A stretch of DNA of 64,000 bases, from positions 310,001 through 374,000 of the forward strand of contig JACKCO010000004.1 in the NCBI GenBank assembly GCA_020633995.1, written 5' to 3'. Each line of letters starts with the position of its first letter. Within the stretch, counting starts at the first letter, position 1. Below are positions 17,036-25,260 of this stretch, in pieces. Position numbers and translations under genes: made by a program. The notes under the pieces were generated by a model. That model was not told the DNA's origin and ran no database searches. It saw only the letters and a program-made list of their open reading frames with translations. Source of the stretch: Campylobacterota bacterium. Lineage in GTDB: Bacteria > Babelota > Babeliae > Babelales > RVW-14.

Positions 17036-18460
17036 ATGAGTACCAAAATGAGCGCGGTACGTGTACGTTTCGCGCCATCTCCAACAGGTTTTTTGCATAT
17101 TGGCGGGCTTCGTACCGCCATTTTTAATTGGCTTTATGCTCGCCACCATGGCGGGCAATTTTTGCTTCGCATTGAAGACACCGACCTCGAGCGCAGCAAA
17201 GATGAGTTTAAAGATGCTCAGCTTGCGGCCCTTGAGTGGATGGGGTTTTCATCAGATGAACCATTAGTGTATCAACGAGCGCGTCAGCGTGACCATCTCC
17301 AGGCAGTGCGTGCATTGCTTGCAAGTGGTAGAGCGTATCCATGTTTTTGTCAGCCCGAAAAAGCAGATGAAGTGGTGAGTCGCCTTGAACACGGAGTTGG
17401 GAAAAAATATGACCGCACCTGTCGAGGTAAGCCGTTTTCAGATGATGATCTGCAAAAACCGCATGCTATTCGTTTTGCTTTGCCAGAAGATGCTACAACG
17501 GTAACGTTTACTGACAAGGTATTGGGGGATATTACAACGGAGTTTGACCAGTTGGATGATTTTGTCATTGTTCGTCGCGATGGCTCTCCGGTGTACAATT
17601 TGTGTGTGGTGCTTGATGACGTGTTCATGCGCATTACACACGTTATCAGAGGGCAGGACCATGTTTCTAATACACCCAAACAAGTGTTGTTGTATCAGGC
17701 ACTTGGTTTTCAGGTGCCTCAATTTGCTCACATCCCGCTTATTCTAGGAGCTGATGGGAGCAAGCTGAGCAAGCGGCACGCGGCTGTTTCAGTCGACCAC
17801 TACCGTGAAAAAGGATACTTGCCAGACGCGTTGTGCAACTATCTTGTGCGTCTTGGCTGGGCGCATGGTGACCGTGAAGTTTTCTCTCGCGAGGAGTTGA
17901 TACAGCTTTTCTCACTTGAGCATGTTGGTAAAAGTGGGGCCGTTTTTGACGGGGCAAAGCTTGATTGGCTCAATGGTTTGTACATGCGCGAGCTAAGCGC
18001 TGCGCAGCTGATTAAGTGCATTGCTGTGCTTAATCCAGAATATCATCAAGCTTTGCAACAGGCATGGCCGAAAAATCTTGATCAGCTTATTGACTTGTAC
18101 AAAGCACGAGCAACAACGCTGTGTGATTTGTACAAGCAGGTATATTTGTTCTCACAAGATCCACAATCGCTTGATACGGGTTTAGCAGGAAAATGGCTAA
18201 CTCCAAACACACAAAAATTACTTGGTGATTTTGTAAAAGATCTTGCAACTGTTCCAGTTGGGGACCTGGAGGCAATTAAAACATTAGCTGCGCGCCTCTG
18301 CCAGCAGCATGATGTAAAACTTGTTGCGTTGGCACAGCCTCTTCGTTTAGCGTTAACAGGAGGGACTGCAAGTCCTGGGGTTTTTGAGATGATTGCATTG
18401 TTAGGTTTTGATCGAGCCCAGGTGCGCATTCAAAAATTAGTACAAAAGCTTACACAGTAA
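17036..18460 (+). CDS. gltX: Glutamyl-tRNA synthetase
   Basis: 474 aa, class I synthetase charging tRNA-Glu (or also tRNA-Gln if the Gat pathway is used). The HIGH-type motif is PSPTGFLHIGG near residues 13-23 and the KMSKS-type motif is GSKLSKRH near 241-248. IEDTDLERS and RGQDHVSNTPKQ are also typical. The C-terminal helical part binds the anticodon. Full length. It lies 18 bases after the TPR gene, inside the plsX-fab operon, an uncommon neighbour. The start could also be the Met five codons later. Confidence 0.97.
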   Translation: MSTKMSAVRVRFAPSPTGFLHIGGLRTAIFNWLYARHHGGQFLLRIEDTDLERSKDEFKDAQLAALEWMGFSSDEPLVYQRARQRDHLQAVRALLASGRAYPCFCQPEKADEVVSRLEHGVGKKYDRTCRGKPFSDDDLQKPHAIRFALPEDATTVTFTDKVLGDITTEFDQLDDFVIVRRDGSPVYNLCVVLDDVFMRITHVIRGQDHVSNTPKQVLLYQALGFQVPQFAHIPLILGADGSKLSKRHAAVSVDHYREKGYLPDALCNYLVRLGWAHGDREVFSREELIQLFSLEHVGKSGAVFDGAKLDWLNGLYMRELSAAQLIKCIAVLNPEYHQALQQAWPKNLDQLIDLYKARATTLCDLYKQVYLFSQDPQSLDTGLAGKWLTPNTQKLLGDFVKDLATVPVGDLEAIKTLAARLCQQHDVKLVALAQPLRLALTGGTASPGVFEMIALLGFDRAQVRIQKLVQKLTQ

Positions 18461-18503
18461 ATGCGTGCAGGGGGGTGTCGGCACGTCTGCTCGGAGGAAT
18501 ATT

Positions 18504-19469
18504 ATGAAAGTTGGTATGATTTTTCCTGGCCAGGGGTCTCAGTTTCTTGGCATGGGTAAAGAAATTTATGATCAAGAACGCTTGGTACAAGAATTTTTTG
18601 AAGAAGCATCTATGTGCTTGGATCAAAATTTTGTACGTCTTTGTTTTGCCTCATCAGATAAAGAACTTCGTGAAACGGTCAATGCTCAAACATCAATTTT
18701 TTTGGTGAGTGCATCGTTGTATGCATTGCTTAACAAAAAGTATAACATAACGCCAGACGTTGTTGCTGGTCACAGTTCTGGTGAATATGCAGCAATTTTT
18801 GCTGCTGGTGGTATTAGTTTTCCGGATGGGTTGTACCTGCTCAAAAAACGGTCACTGTTTATGGATGAGGCAACACGCAAATTTCCGGGCAGCATGGCTG
18901 CGGTGCTCGGGCTTTCTTTTGACAAGTTGCAGCGCTTGTGTGAGCAGTATGACCAACCAAATTCAATTGAGCATGTGCTTGAAATCGTCAACTATAATAC
19001 GGCCGATCAGCTTGTTATTTCTGGCACAAGTCCAGAAATTGAAATGGTTACACATGACATCAAGGCGGAGCGGGGCAAGGTGATACCCCTCAACGTTGCC
19101 GGAGCGTTTCATTCACGACTGATGAAAGAGGCTGAAGCACATTTTGGTATGTACATGGTTAAAGTTGATTTTAAGGATTTGGCTGTTCCATTGGTTAACA
19201 ATGTGCAAGCACGTATTGTCAAAAATAACGAAGAAATCAAACAGTCGTTGGTGCAGCAAATGAGCGGGCATGTGCAGTGGTGGCCATCGATGCATCATTT
19301 TCAAAAATGTGATTTGATCATTGAGGTTGGCCCTAACGTAAAGTTGTCAAAAATGTTGAAGCGTGTATGGCCAGAAAAAGAAATTGTTTCATTTAATACA
19401 ATGGACGATCTGAAAAAGATTTTACGCTACTTTGGCAAAGAGATAATTCATGAAGACAATCAAGAGTAG
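18504..19469 (+). CDS. fabD: Malonyl-CoA:ACP transacylase
   Basis: 321 aa from the ATG at 18504, preceded by CGGAGGA. The frame is open 13 codons further 5', but that segment carries the ribosome site. It transfers malonyl from CoA to ACP. The IFPGQGSQFLGMG oxyanion segment, the nucleophile Ser91 in GHSSGEYAA and the catalytic His in GAFHSRLM are all present. The 3' end overlaps the fabG start by 20 bp, implying translational coupling. Confidence 0.96.
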   Translation: MKVGMIFPGQGSQFLGMGKEIYDQERLVQEFFEEASMCLDQNFVRLCFASSDKELRETVNAQTSIFLVSASLYALLNKKYNITPDVVAGHSSGEYAAIFAAGGISFPDGLYLLKKRSLFMDEATRKFPGSMAAVLGLSFDKLQRLCEQYDQPNSIEHVLEIVNYNTADQLVISGTSPEIEMVTHDIKAERGKVIPLNVAGAFHSRLMKEAEAHFGMYMVKVDFKDLAVPLVNNVQARIVKNNEEIKQSLVQQMSGHVQWWPSMHHFQKCDLIIEVGPNVKLSKMLKRVWPEKEIVSFNTMDDLKKILRYFGKEIIHEDNQE

Positions 19470-20193
19470 CGAACCTAAAAATATTATCGTCACGGGTGGG
19501 CTGCGTGGTATTGGCTATGCCATTGCGTGTGGGCTGACGCAGCGTGGCGATCGCGTCTTTATTTTTGACTGTGCACCGTCTGATGATCAGCATGTTAGTC
19601 AGCTTGCCGGCTTGGGTATTGAGTATGTGCAAGTTGATGTTGCTGACGCAGTTTCGGTAAAGGCAGGCTTTGAACATGTCTGCGTCCAGCTGGCAGATCA
19701 AACACTTGATGGGGTGGTTAACAATGCTGGTATCACCCGAGATAATTTGGCAGTGCGTATGAGTGAGGCAGACTGGGACCGTGTGTGTGCGGTCAACCTC
19801 AAAGGAACATTTTTATGTTCTCAGCAAGCGCTTGCACGTATGGTTCGTCAAAAAAAATCATACATTATCAACATTGCCTCCATTGTTGGCATCAAAGGAA
19901 ATGCTGGTCAGGCTAACTATGTTGCCAGCAAGGCAGGTGTTATTGGCTTGACTAAGTCACTTGCACAAGAGTATGCCAAACGTAATGTTCTTGTTAATGC
20001 CATTGCTCCCGGATTTATTACAACGCCGATGACTGATGTGCTTTCTGATCAAGTTCGTGAAAACATTTTAAACTACATTCCACTCAAACGTTTTGGCAGT
20101 CCAGAAGATGTAGCCAACCTTGTGCTTTTCTTGACGTCTGGTCGTGCTGACTATATCACTGGCCAGGTGGTTGAAGTTGCTGGTGGAATGTAA
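19450..20193 (+). CDS. fabG: 3-oxoacyl-ACP reductase
   Basis: 247 aa, short-chain dehydrogenase fold. It reduces 3-oxoacyl-ACP with NADPH. The nucleotide motif TGGLRGIG is at 15-22, NNAG at 91-94, and the catalytic Ser144, Tyr157 and Lys161 (NYVASK) are intact. The C-terminus ends in EVAGGM as usual. It overlaps fabD by 20 bp and is the last gene of the rpmF operon; acpP-fabF follow about 1.4 kb later behind an opposing gene and repeats. Confidence 0.96.
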   Translation: MKTIKSSEPKNIIVTGGLRGIGYAIACGLTQRGDRVFIFDCAPSDDQHVSQLAGLGIEYVQVDVADAVSVKAGFEHVCVQLADQTLDGVVNNAGITRDNLAVRMSEADWDRVCAVNLKGTFLCSQQALARMVRQKKSYIINIASIVGIKGNAGQANYVASKAGVIGLTKSLAQEYAKRNVLVNAIAPGFITTPMTDVLSDQVRENILNYIPLKRFGSPEDVANLVLFLTSGRADYITGQVVEVAGGM

Positions 20194-20229
20194 TGTCTCT
20201 TCCAGAGGTGCTACTTTTTTTATCATGGG

Positions 20230-20345
20230 CAAAAACTACCGGCGTCATCCTCTGACCTGTCCTCTTGCTTGACAAGGGGATTGACCAGAGGATCTAGATC
20301 TCCGACCCCCACTTTCGTGAGGGCTGCCGGGGATGACCCTTGCTA
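20230..20345. repeat. Cluster of palindromic intergenic repeats
   Basis: The gap between fabG and the YbaK-like gene holds GTCATCC..GGATGACC-ended palindromes, including CTTGCTTGACAAGGGGAT and CCCCCACTTTCGTGAGGG. The second recurs near 38580 and 39230. Confidence 0.7.
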
Positions 20346-20373
20346 AGAGACTAAAGCTATTTATTAAAGAAAG

Positions 20374-20886
20374 TCACTTCTTTGGTAGCGCCTCAATTGA
20401 ATATTCATGACCTGTGTAATCAAAAAACTTGATTAGATCATTGTTTGATATGGTCACCGTCATATCATTTCTGAGTGGGTGATAGTTTACCTGTTCATGC
20501 TGCATCATCTCTTCATCCAAAATAACACGGACCATTTTTTGGGTATCGTTGATCACTGCAAACGGGCAAACTGAGCCGGGTTTGATGCCTAGATAGTGCA
20601 TGAGATAGTCGTCGTTAGCAAACGATAAGTGCCCAAGTTCGTACTGCTTTTGAAATTGTTTGAGGTCAAGGCGTGTGCTGTCGAGCATAACAACCAAAAA
20701 AAATTGATCTTTTTTATTTTTTAAAAAAAGATTTTTGCAGTGAGCACCTGGTAGTTTTGCTTTTAAAAATGATGCCTCGTCGGCGGTAAAGACTGGCTCA
20801 TGTGTTGTGTTGGTGTAGGGGATGTCAAGTTGTTCAAAAAGCGCGAATAATTCTTGCTCTGCGTTGTCGTGGAGTGTGTGCTGCAT
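20374..20886 (-). CDS. YbaK/ProX-type aminoacyl-tRNA deacylase (PrdX-like)
   Basis: 170 aa, single-domain YbaK fold. Family members hydrolyse mischarged Ala-tRNA-Pro or related species in trans. The catalytic Lys is Lys51 in KNLFLKNKK. The LGIKPGSVCPFAVINDT segment and NYHPLRNDMTVTISNNDLIKF are typical of PrdX/ProXp-ala. Cytoplasmic. It is transcribed opposite to the fab operon and lies between repeat clusters. The exact tRNA substrate cannot be read from sequence. Confidence 0.88.
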   Translation of the reverse strand: MQHTLHDNAEQELFALFEQLDIPYTNTTHEPVFTADEASFLKAKLPGAHCKNLFLKNKKDQFFLVVMLDSTRLDLKQFQKQYELGHLSFANDDYLMHYLGIKPGSVCPFAVINDTQKMVRVILDEEMMQHEQVNYHPLRNDMTVTISNNDLIKFFDYTGHEYSIEALPKK

Positions 20887-20939
20887 GATTTGGTTCCTGG
20901 TTAGATGGTTACTATTTTTAGCGTTTAAGATATCAAGAA

Positions 20940-21440
20940 TATGGTGGGAGCGCTAGGTTTGCATGGATCCCGGCTCGTATCCCCTTGTCAAGCACGAGGA
21001 CAGGCTTGGGATGACGACAAGGGGTTGTAATGCTGTACAACAAACGGTGTCTTCCTGCACCATGTGCTCTGCTGACGTCATCCTGAATTTATTTCATTGT
21101 TAACTCAAATCCAACAAAAAAGGTGTCATCCTCGAGTCCCATCGAGGATCTCGTTTAAAGTGCTTTTTATTGATCAGTAGCAACGATTAGTAATGAAAAT
21201 AAGATTCCCGATCGGTGTCGGGAATGACGCCTATTCAATCGCATATGATTTGACAAGTAGCACCTTGATCAGAGTATCGTTTCAGCATCTAGCTAAGTAA
21301 GAGAGAAAAGATCCTGAAATAAATTCAGGATGACGTGAGGTATAGCCCATGCCAACACTCCCCCTTGTCCGATACCGATCAGGGCATCCTGAACTTATTT
21401 TCCTCCTAACTAAATTTCTTAATATACGATTTTTTCCTAC
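20940..21440. repeat. Dense palindromic repeat region upstream of acpP
   Basis: About 500 bases without a gene. It contains several repeat families: a GTCATCCTCGAG..CCCATCGAGGAT palindrome with an AAATCCAACAAAAAAGG arm (21100-21150), GATTCCCGATCG..GGGAATGAC (21200-21230), and CCTGAAATAAATTCAGGATGACG (21310-21335). No credible ORF was found. Confidence 0.75.
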
Positions 21441-21583
21441 AAAGCCTGCAATAACTGTAGCCTTGTACATGCTGTTATGTGCACAAAAGTGGTAAAAAAT
21501 TATGAATGCGGTATGCTTATATGGCCTTAAGGCACGAAAAAAGTAAGGATGTATTGCACCCTCAATTGTTAGGAGATTTTACC

Positions 21584-21832
21584 ATGGCTTTCTCACAAGA
21601 AGATACGCTTCAAAAAATAAGCGCAATTATCGCAGAAAAATTAACTATTCCAGCACAAAATATCACCTCAGAGTCTACCTTTAAAGATCTTGGTGCAGAC
21701 TCACTCGATATCGTTGAAATCATCATGGGATTTGAAGAAACTTTTGGCATCGAAATTAAAGATGAAGATGCGGAAAAAATTAAAACAGTTGGTGAGGCGG
21801 TAACGCTTATCCACGCTGCACGAACCAAATAA
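21584..21832 (+). CDS. acpP: Acyl carrier protein
   Basis: 82 aa from the ATG at 21584, preceded by TAGGAGATTTTACC. An in-frame ATG 26 codons upstream is rejected because the leader does not resemble ACP. The phosphopantetheine Ser lies in GADSLDIVEI, in the usual helix-2 position, within a very acidic protein. It carries acyl chains for FabD, FabG, FabF and PlsX, all in this window. fabF follows after 11 bases. Confidence 0.97.
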   Translation: MAFSQEDTLQKISAIIAEKLTIPAQNITSESTFKDLGADSLDIVEIIMGFEETFGIEIKDEDAEKIKTVGEAVTLIHAARTK

Positions 21833-21843
21833 TACGGCTTGCT

Positions 21844-23115
21844 ATGACCAAGCAGCATGAGGTTGTTGTAACAGGCATTGGGTTAGTAACCCCGCTGGGC
21901 AATGACACACAAACAACGTGGCGCAATGCCATTGCTGGCAAATCCGGCATTGTTGCGCTTCAGTCAGACGAATATGCTCAGCAACCACATGCAATGGCAG
22001 GGTTGGTGCGTGGTGAGCAAGAAGCGCTTGATCATCTTGTTAATGCAAAAGATCAAGCACGCAGTCATCGATTTATGCATCTTGGGTTGCTTGCGGCCCA
22101 TCAAGCACTTACTGATGCCGCACTGTTGGATGCAGACCAAGCAGTACGTGACCACATTGGTGTGTACATGGGCGTCAGCGTTGGTGCGCTTGACGTCATT
22201 TGCCAGTCGGCACTACAGGCAGACAAAGACGGTCACCACCGCCGCGTTTCGCCCTTTGCGCTGCCCAAAGCAATTACCAACATGGCACCAGCCTGGGTGA
22301 GTATGCAATGGGGTTTGAAGGGGCCGGTGCTTGCGTTTGCAAATGCCTGTAGCTCAAGTTCAGATGCACTCGGTTTTGCATTTCGCGCTGTGCGTGACGG
22401 ATACGCTCCCTACATGCTTGCTGGTGGCAGTGAGAGTTGCATTACACCGCTTACGCTTGCAGGGTTTTACAACATGCGTGCGCTTTCTCGTTGGCCGGGC
22501 GCTCCTGAGCAGGCCAGTCGTCCGTTTGATCAAAAACGTTGTGGATTTGTTATTGCAGAAGGTGCTGCTATGCTTATGCTTGAGCGTGCAGAGTCTGCCT
22601 ATGCACGCGGTGCAACTATTTACGGTACTATCAAAGGGTATGGTGCAACCAGTGATGCATTTCACATGACGGCAATGCAGCCAGATGGGCTTGGTGCGCA
22701 ACGCGCCGTTTTGCAGGCGCTTGATCAAGCTGGACTGCAACCAACAGACATTGGTTATGTCAATGCGCACGGCACCTCAACGCCGATGAATGATGCAACT
22801 GAGTCAAAAATGTTTAAACGGGTGTTTGGCACTTATGCTGACCCTGAGCAGAAAAATCACGTTCGTGTAAGTAGTACAAAATCAATGACCGGGCATATGC
22901 TTGGTGCAGCTGGTGCTGCTGAGGCTGCATTTTGTTTGCTTGCACTTCATAATGGCGTATTGCCGCCGACTATTAATTTAGACACGCCTGATTCGGCTTG
23001 CGAGCTGGACTATATTGCAAATGCTGCCTGCACGCTTTCTGTTGAACATGCGCTTTCTACCTCCTTTGGTTTTGGTGGTGGTAATGCTGCGCTTGTGTTT
23101 GGTAGGGGCAACTAA
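21844..23115 (+). CDS. fabF: 3-oxoacyl-ACP synthase II
   Basis: 423 aa, thiolase-fold condensing enzyme that extends acyl-ACP with malonyl-ACP. The Cys-His-His triad is Cys169 (NACSSSSDA), His309 (NAHGTSTPMND) and His351 (MTGHMLGAAGAAEA). The nucleophile context is Asn-Ala-Cys-Ser where Thr-Ala-Cys-Ala is common. The C-terminus FGFGGGNAALVFGR is normal. Co-transcribed with acpP. No fabH is seen in the window, so initiation must be encoded elsewhere or be done differently. Confidence 0.97.
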   Translation: MTKQHEVVVTGIGLVTPLGNDTQTTWRNAIAGKSGIVALQSDEYAQQPHAMAGLVRGEQEALDHLVNAKDQARSHRFMHLGLLAAHQALTDAALLDADQAVRDHIGVYMGVSVGALDVICQSALQADKDGHHRRVSPFALPKAITNMAPAWVSMQWGLKGPVLAFANACSSSSDALGFAFRAVRDGYAPYMLAGGSESCITPLTLAGFYNMRALSRWPGAPEQASRPFDQKRCGFVIAEGAAMLMLERAESAYARGATIYGTIKGYGATSDAFHMTAMQPDGLGAQRAVLQALDQAGLQPTDIGYVNAHGTSTPMNDATESKMFKRVFGTYADPEQKNHVRVSSTKSMTGHMLGAAGAAEAAFCLLALHNGVLPPTINLDTPDSACELDYIANAACTLSVEHALSTSFGFGGGNAALVFGRGN

Positions 23116-23190
23116 ATTATAACGGAGATTCTGAAGCGATATTTTGATTGCGTTAGAGAGATCCTGAAACGATACTCTGATCAAGTCAGA

Positions 23191-23580
23191 GCACATGGTT
23201 CAGCATGGCGTCGAGAAGAGTGCGTGATTCAGGATGACGTCGGTCGGGGAGTGTGTAGTTAAGGATGACGTCAGGAGTGCAACTTTTCCGTCGGGAACGA
23301 CAAATTTTTTGTATGCCAATTCTCCAAGCAAGGTGTTCTTAAAAAAAGAAATGTTACTCTGAAATAGAGAGACGTTGCCTTAAACTCGGTAGAAGCATTC
23401 TGCATTTGGTAGATGCACCCTGAGTCGAGAAGACGTCACCCTGGGGGTGAGAGGTGTCACTCTCAGTTGAGGGGGGCATTCTGAGTCGAGAGAACAACGT
23501 ACCTTGAACTCGGTAGACGTCACCCTGAATTTATTTCAGGGTCTTCTTGATAAAGATTGTTAGTCGAGGATCATCTGACT
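23191..23580 (+). repeat. GIY-YIG cassette repeat, copy 1
   Basis: About 390 bp ending exactly at the first GIY-YIG start codon. Its sequence recurs almost base for base at 24577-24960, and its last 190 bp recur at 23992-24178 before the second GIY-YIG gene. Landmarks in order are GCACATGGTTCAGCATGGCG, a GACGTCGGTCGGGGAGTGTG block, AACTCGGTAGAAGCATTCTG, GTGTCACTCTCAGTTGAGG and GTCGAGGATCATCTGACT. Confidence 0.85.
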
Positions 23581-23865
23581 ATGGCTTTTTATGTTTATAT
23601 TATGGCAAACAAACCACGTGGGACTTTGTACATAGGAGTTACCAATAATTTATCACGTAGAGTTTGGCAGCATAAGCAAAAGACCCTAGATGGTTTTTCA
23701 AAGAAATATAATCTGACACGTCTTGTCTGGGCTGAAAAAATTGAATATGGCCAGCAGGCTATCGCTCGTGAAAAGCAATTAAAACGTTGGCATCGTGAGT
23801 GGAAAGTTAATTTGATTGAGTCTTTAAACCCAGAGTGGGATGATTTGTACTCCACGTTAGTGTAG
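23581..23865 (+). CDS. Single-domain GIY-YIG endonuclease, copy 1
   Basis: 94 aa from the ATG at 23581. The eight codons 5' of it belong to the repeated leader. The GIY-YIG core is VYIM...LYIGVTNNLSRR, with the conserved Arg downstream and the metal-ligand Glu region in AREKQLKRWHREWK. This is the UPF0213/YhbQ-like free-standing form. Free-standing members may act in DNA repair or as simple selfish nucleases. The upstream 190 bp and the first 21 residues are nearly identical to copy 2, while the rest has diverged. Flanked on both sides by cassette repeats. Confidence 0.9.
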   Translation: MAFYVYIMANKPRGTLYIGVTNNLSRRVWQHKQKTLDGFSKKYNLTRLVWAEKIEYGQQAIAREKQLKRWHREWKVNLIESLNPEWDDLYSTLV

Positions 23866-23867
23866 AT

Positions 23868-23945
23868 CCTGAAACGATACTCTGATGAAAATAGAGATCC
23901 TGAAACGAGTTCAGGATGACGTCTTTTCGTTCAGGATGACGTCAT
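23868..23945. repeat. Paired CCTGAAACGA/TTCAGGATGACG palindromes
   Basis: Two GATCCTGAAACGA units and two TTCAGGATGACGTC units follow the first GIY-YIG gene. The same palindrome occurs near 21310, 29883 and 46650. Confidence 0.6.
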
Positions 23946-23991
23946 GTAAGGATAGGTGAATGTTGCGTTCTTCTGTGTGGAGGAGATTTTT

Positions 23992-24178
23992 ACTCTGAAT
24001 CTGGTGGTAGATGCACCCTGAGTCGAGAAGACGTCACCCTGGGGTGAGAAGGTGTCACTCTCAGTTGAGGGGGGCGCTCTGAGTCGAGAGAACAACGTAC
24101 CTTGAACTCGGTAGACGTCACCCTGAACTTGTTTCAGGGTCTTCTTGATAAAGATTGTTGGTCGAGGATCATCTGACT
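23992..24178 (+). repeat. GIY-YIG cassette repeat, copy 2 (short)
   Basis: Matches the last 190 bp of copy 1, from the GTAGATGCACCCTGAGTCGA segment to the start codon of the second GIY-YIG gene, with few differences. Confidence 0.85.
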
Positions 24179-24472
24179 ATGGCTTTTTATGTTTATATTA
24201 TGGCAAACAAACCACGTGGGACTTTGTATATTGGTGTTACAAGTAACCTTGCTCAAAGAGTTTTGCAGCACAAACAAAAAAAGGTGTCTGGCTTTACGCA
24301 AAAATATAATCTTTCTCAGCTTGTGTGGGTGAAAGTTAGTCTTTCTATGCAAGAGGCAATTACGCTTGAGAAACGCTTGAAGAAGTGGAACCGAAGCTGG
24401 AAAATGGAGCTCGTAGAATCAACGAATCCCAACTGGCAAGATCTATCTCATGTGTTATTTAACATTGATTAA
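24179..24472 (+). CDS. Single-domain GIY-YIG endonuclease, copy 2
   Basis: 97 aa from the ATG at 24179, with a leader identical to copy 1. The GIY-YIG motif is VYIM...LYIGVTSNLAQR and the Glu helix is LEKRLKKWNRSWK. The N-terminal 21 residues equal copy 1; the C-terminal half differs, which suggests recombination or selection. The last 34 codons plus downstream DNA recur as a fragment on the minus strand at 38878-38983. So this gene, not copy 1, was the source of a further duplication. Confidence 0.9.
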   Translation: MAFYVYIMANKPRGTLYIGVTSNLAQRVLQHKQKKVSGFTQKYNLSQLVWVKVSLSMQEAITLEKRLKKWNRSWKMELVESTNPNWQDLSHVLFNID

Positions 24473-24576
24473 AATCTAGATCCCCGATGGGACTCGGGGA
24501 TGACCCCTTTTTTATTGGATTTAACTTTACAGCAACACTCTGGACAGTTGTAAAACAAGTTCAGGATGACGTCAGG

Positions 24577-24960
24577 GCACATGGTTCAGCATGGCGTCGA
24601 GAAGAGTGCGTGATTCAGGATGACGTCGGTCGGGGAGTGTGTGGTTCAGGATGACGTCGGTCGGGGAGTGTGTGGTTCAGGATGACGTCGAGGGGCGCAA
24701 CTTTTCCGTCGGGAACGACAAATTTTTTGTATGCCAATTCTCCAAGCAAGGTTGTTCTTAAAAAAAGAAATGTTACTTTGAAATAGAGAGACGTTGCCTT
24801 AAACTCGGTAGAAGCATTCTGCATTTGGTAGATGTACCCTGAGTCGAGAAGACGTCACCCTGGGGGTGAGAAGGTGTCACTCTCAGTTGAGGGGGGCATT
24901 CTGAGTCGAGAGAACGTACTCTGAACGAAAAGACGTCACCCTGAATTTATTTCACTACCG
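24577..24960 (+). repeat. GIY-YIG cassette repeat, copy 3, without a gene
   Basis: Long copy of the cassette repeat beginning GCACATGGTTCAGCATGGCG. It ends in a GTCACCCTGAATTTATTTCA palindrome arm and lacks a following GIY-YIG gene. It may mark a third unit that lost its gene. Confidence 0.8.
24614..24693. repeat. 31-bp tandem repeat
   Basis: A unit beginning TTCAGGATGACGTCGGTCGG starts at 24614, 24645 and 24676 (period 31): two full units and one partial. The equivalent place in cassette copy 1 has one full and one decayed unit. Confidence 0.75.
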
Positions 24961-25189
24961 TTCAAAGTGTTATTTTATTCTTATAATACTATATTTTTTA
25001 GTAAACATTTTTTTCTGGGGGGTCATCCCCGAGGCCCATCGGGGATCTCGCTTGAAACACTTTTTATTGATCAGGCCAACGATTAGTAATGAAAACAAGA
25101 TTCCCGATCAGCTCCCGTGTCAAGCACGAGCACATGGTTCAGGATGACGACACGCAAGTGCATGATCCCCAAAAAAAATCCCCACAAAC

Positions 25190-25232
25190 AATTTAAGCCT
25201 CCCTGACCAGGAAGGTCAAGAAGGCTTAAAAG
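25190..25232 (-). terminator. Hairpin downstream of the Ala-rich secreted protein
   Basis: TTAAGCCT-x-CCTGACC pairs with GGTCA..AGGCTTAA 30 bases past the stop codon of the minus-strand gene. The T-tract is poor, so termination strength is uncertain. Confidence 0.5.
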
Positions 25233-25260
25233 GGATTGGGTTGTGTGTCTTAGATGAAAG

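Noticed and set aside
21282..21470. 62-codon minus-strand ORF upstream of acpP
   Set aside because: It lies wholly within palindromic repeats and has no recognisable protein features.
24577..24960. Possible CRISPR array because of regular repeats near 24.6 kb
   Set aside because: The 31-bp units are directly tandem with no variable spacers, and there are no cas genes in the window.
23191..25250. An insertion sequence with transposase around the GIY-YIG genes
   Set aside because: No transposase-length ORF and no consistent terminal inverted repeats around the whole block. Described instead as a repeat cassette.
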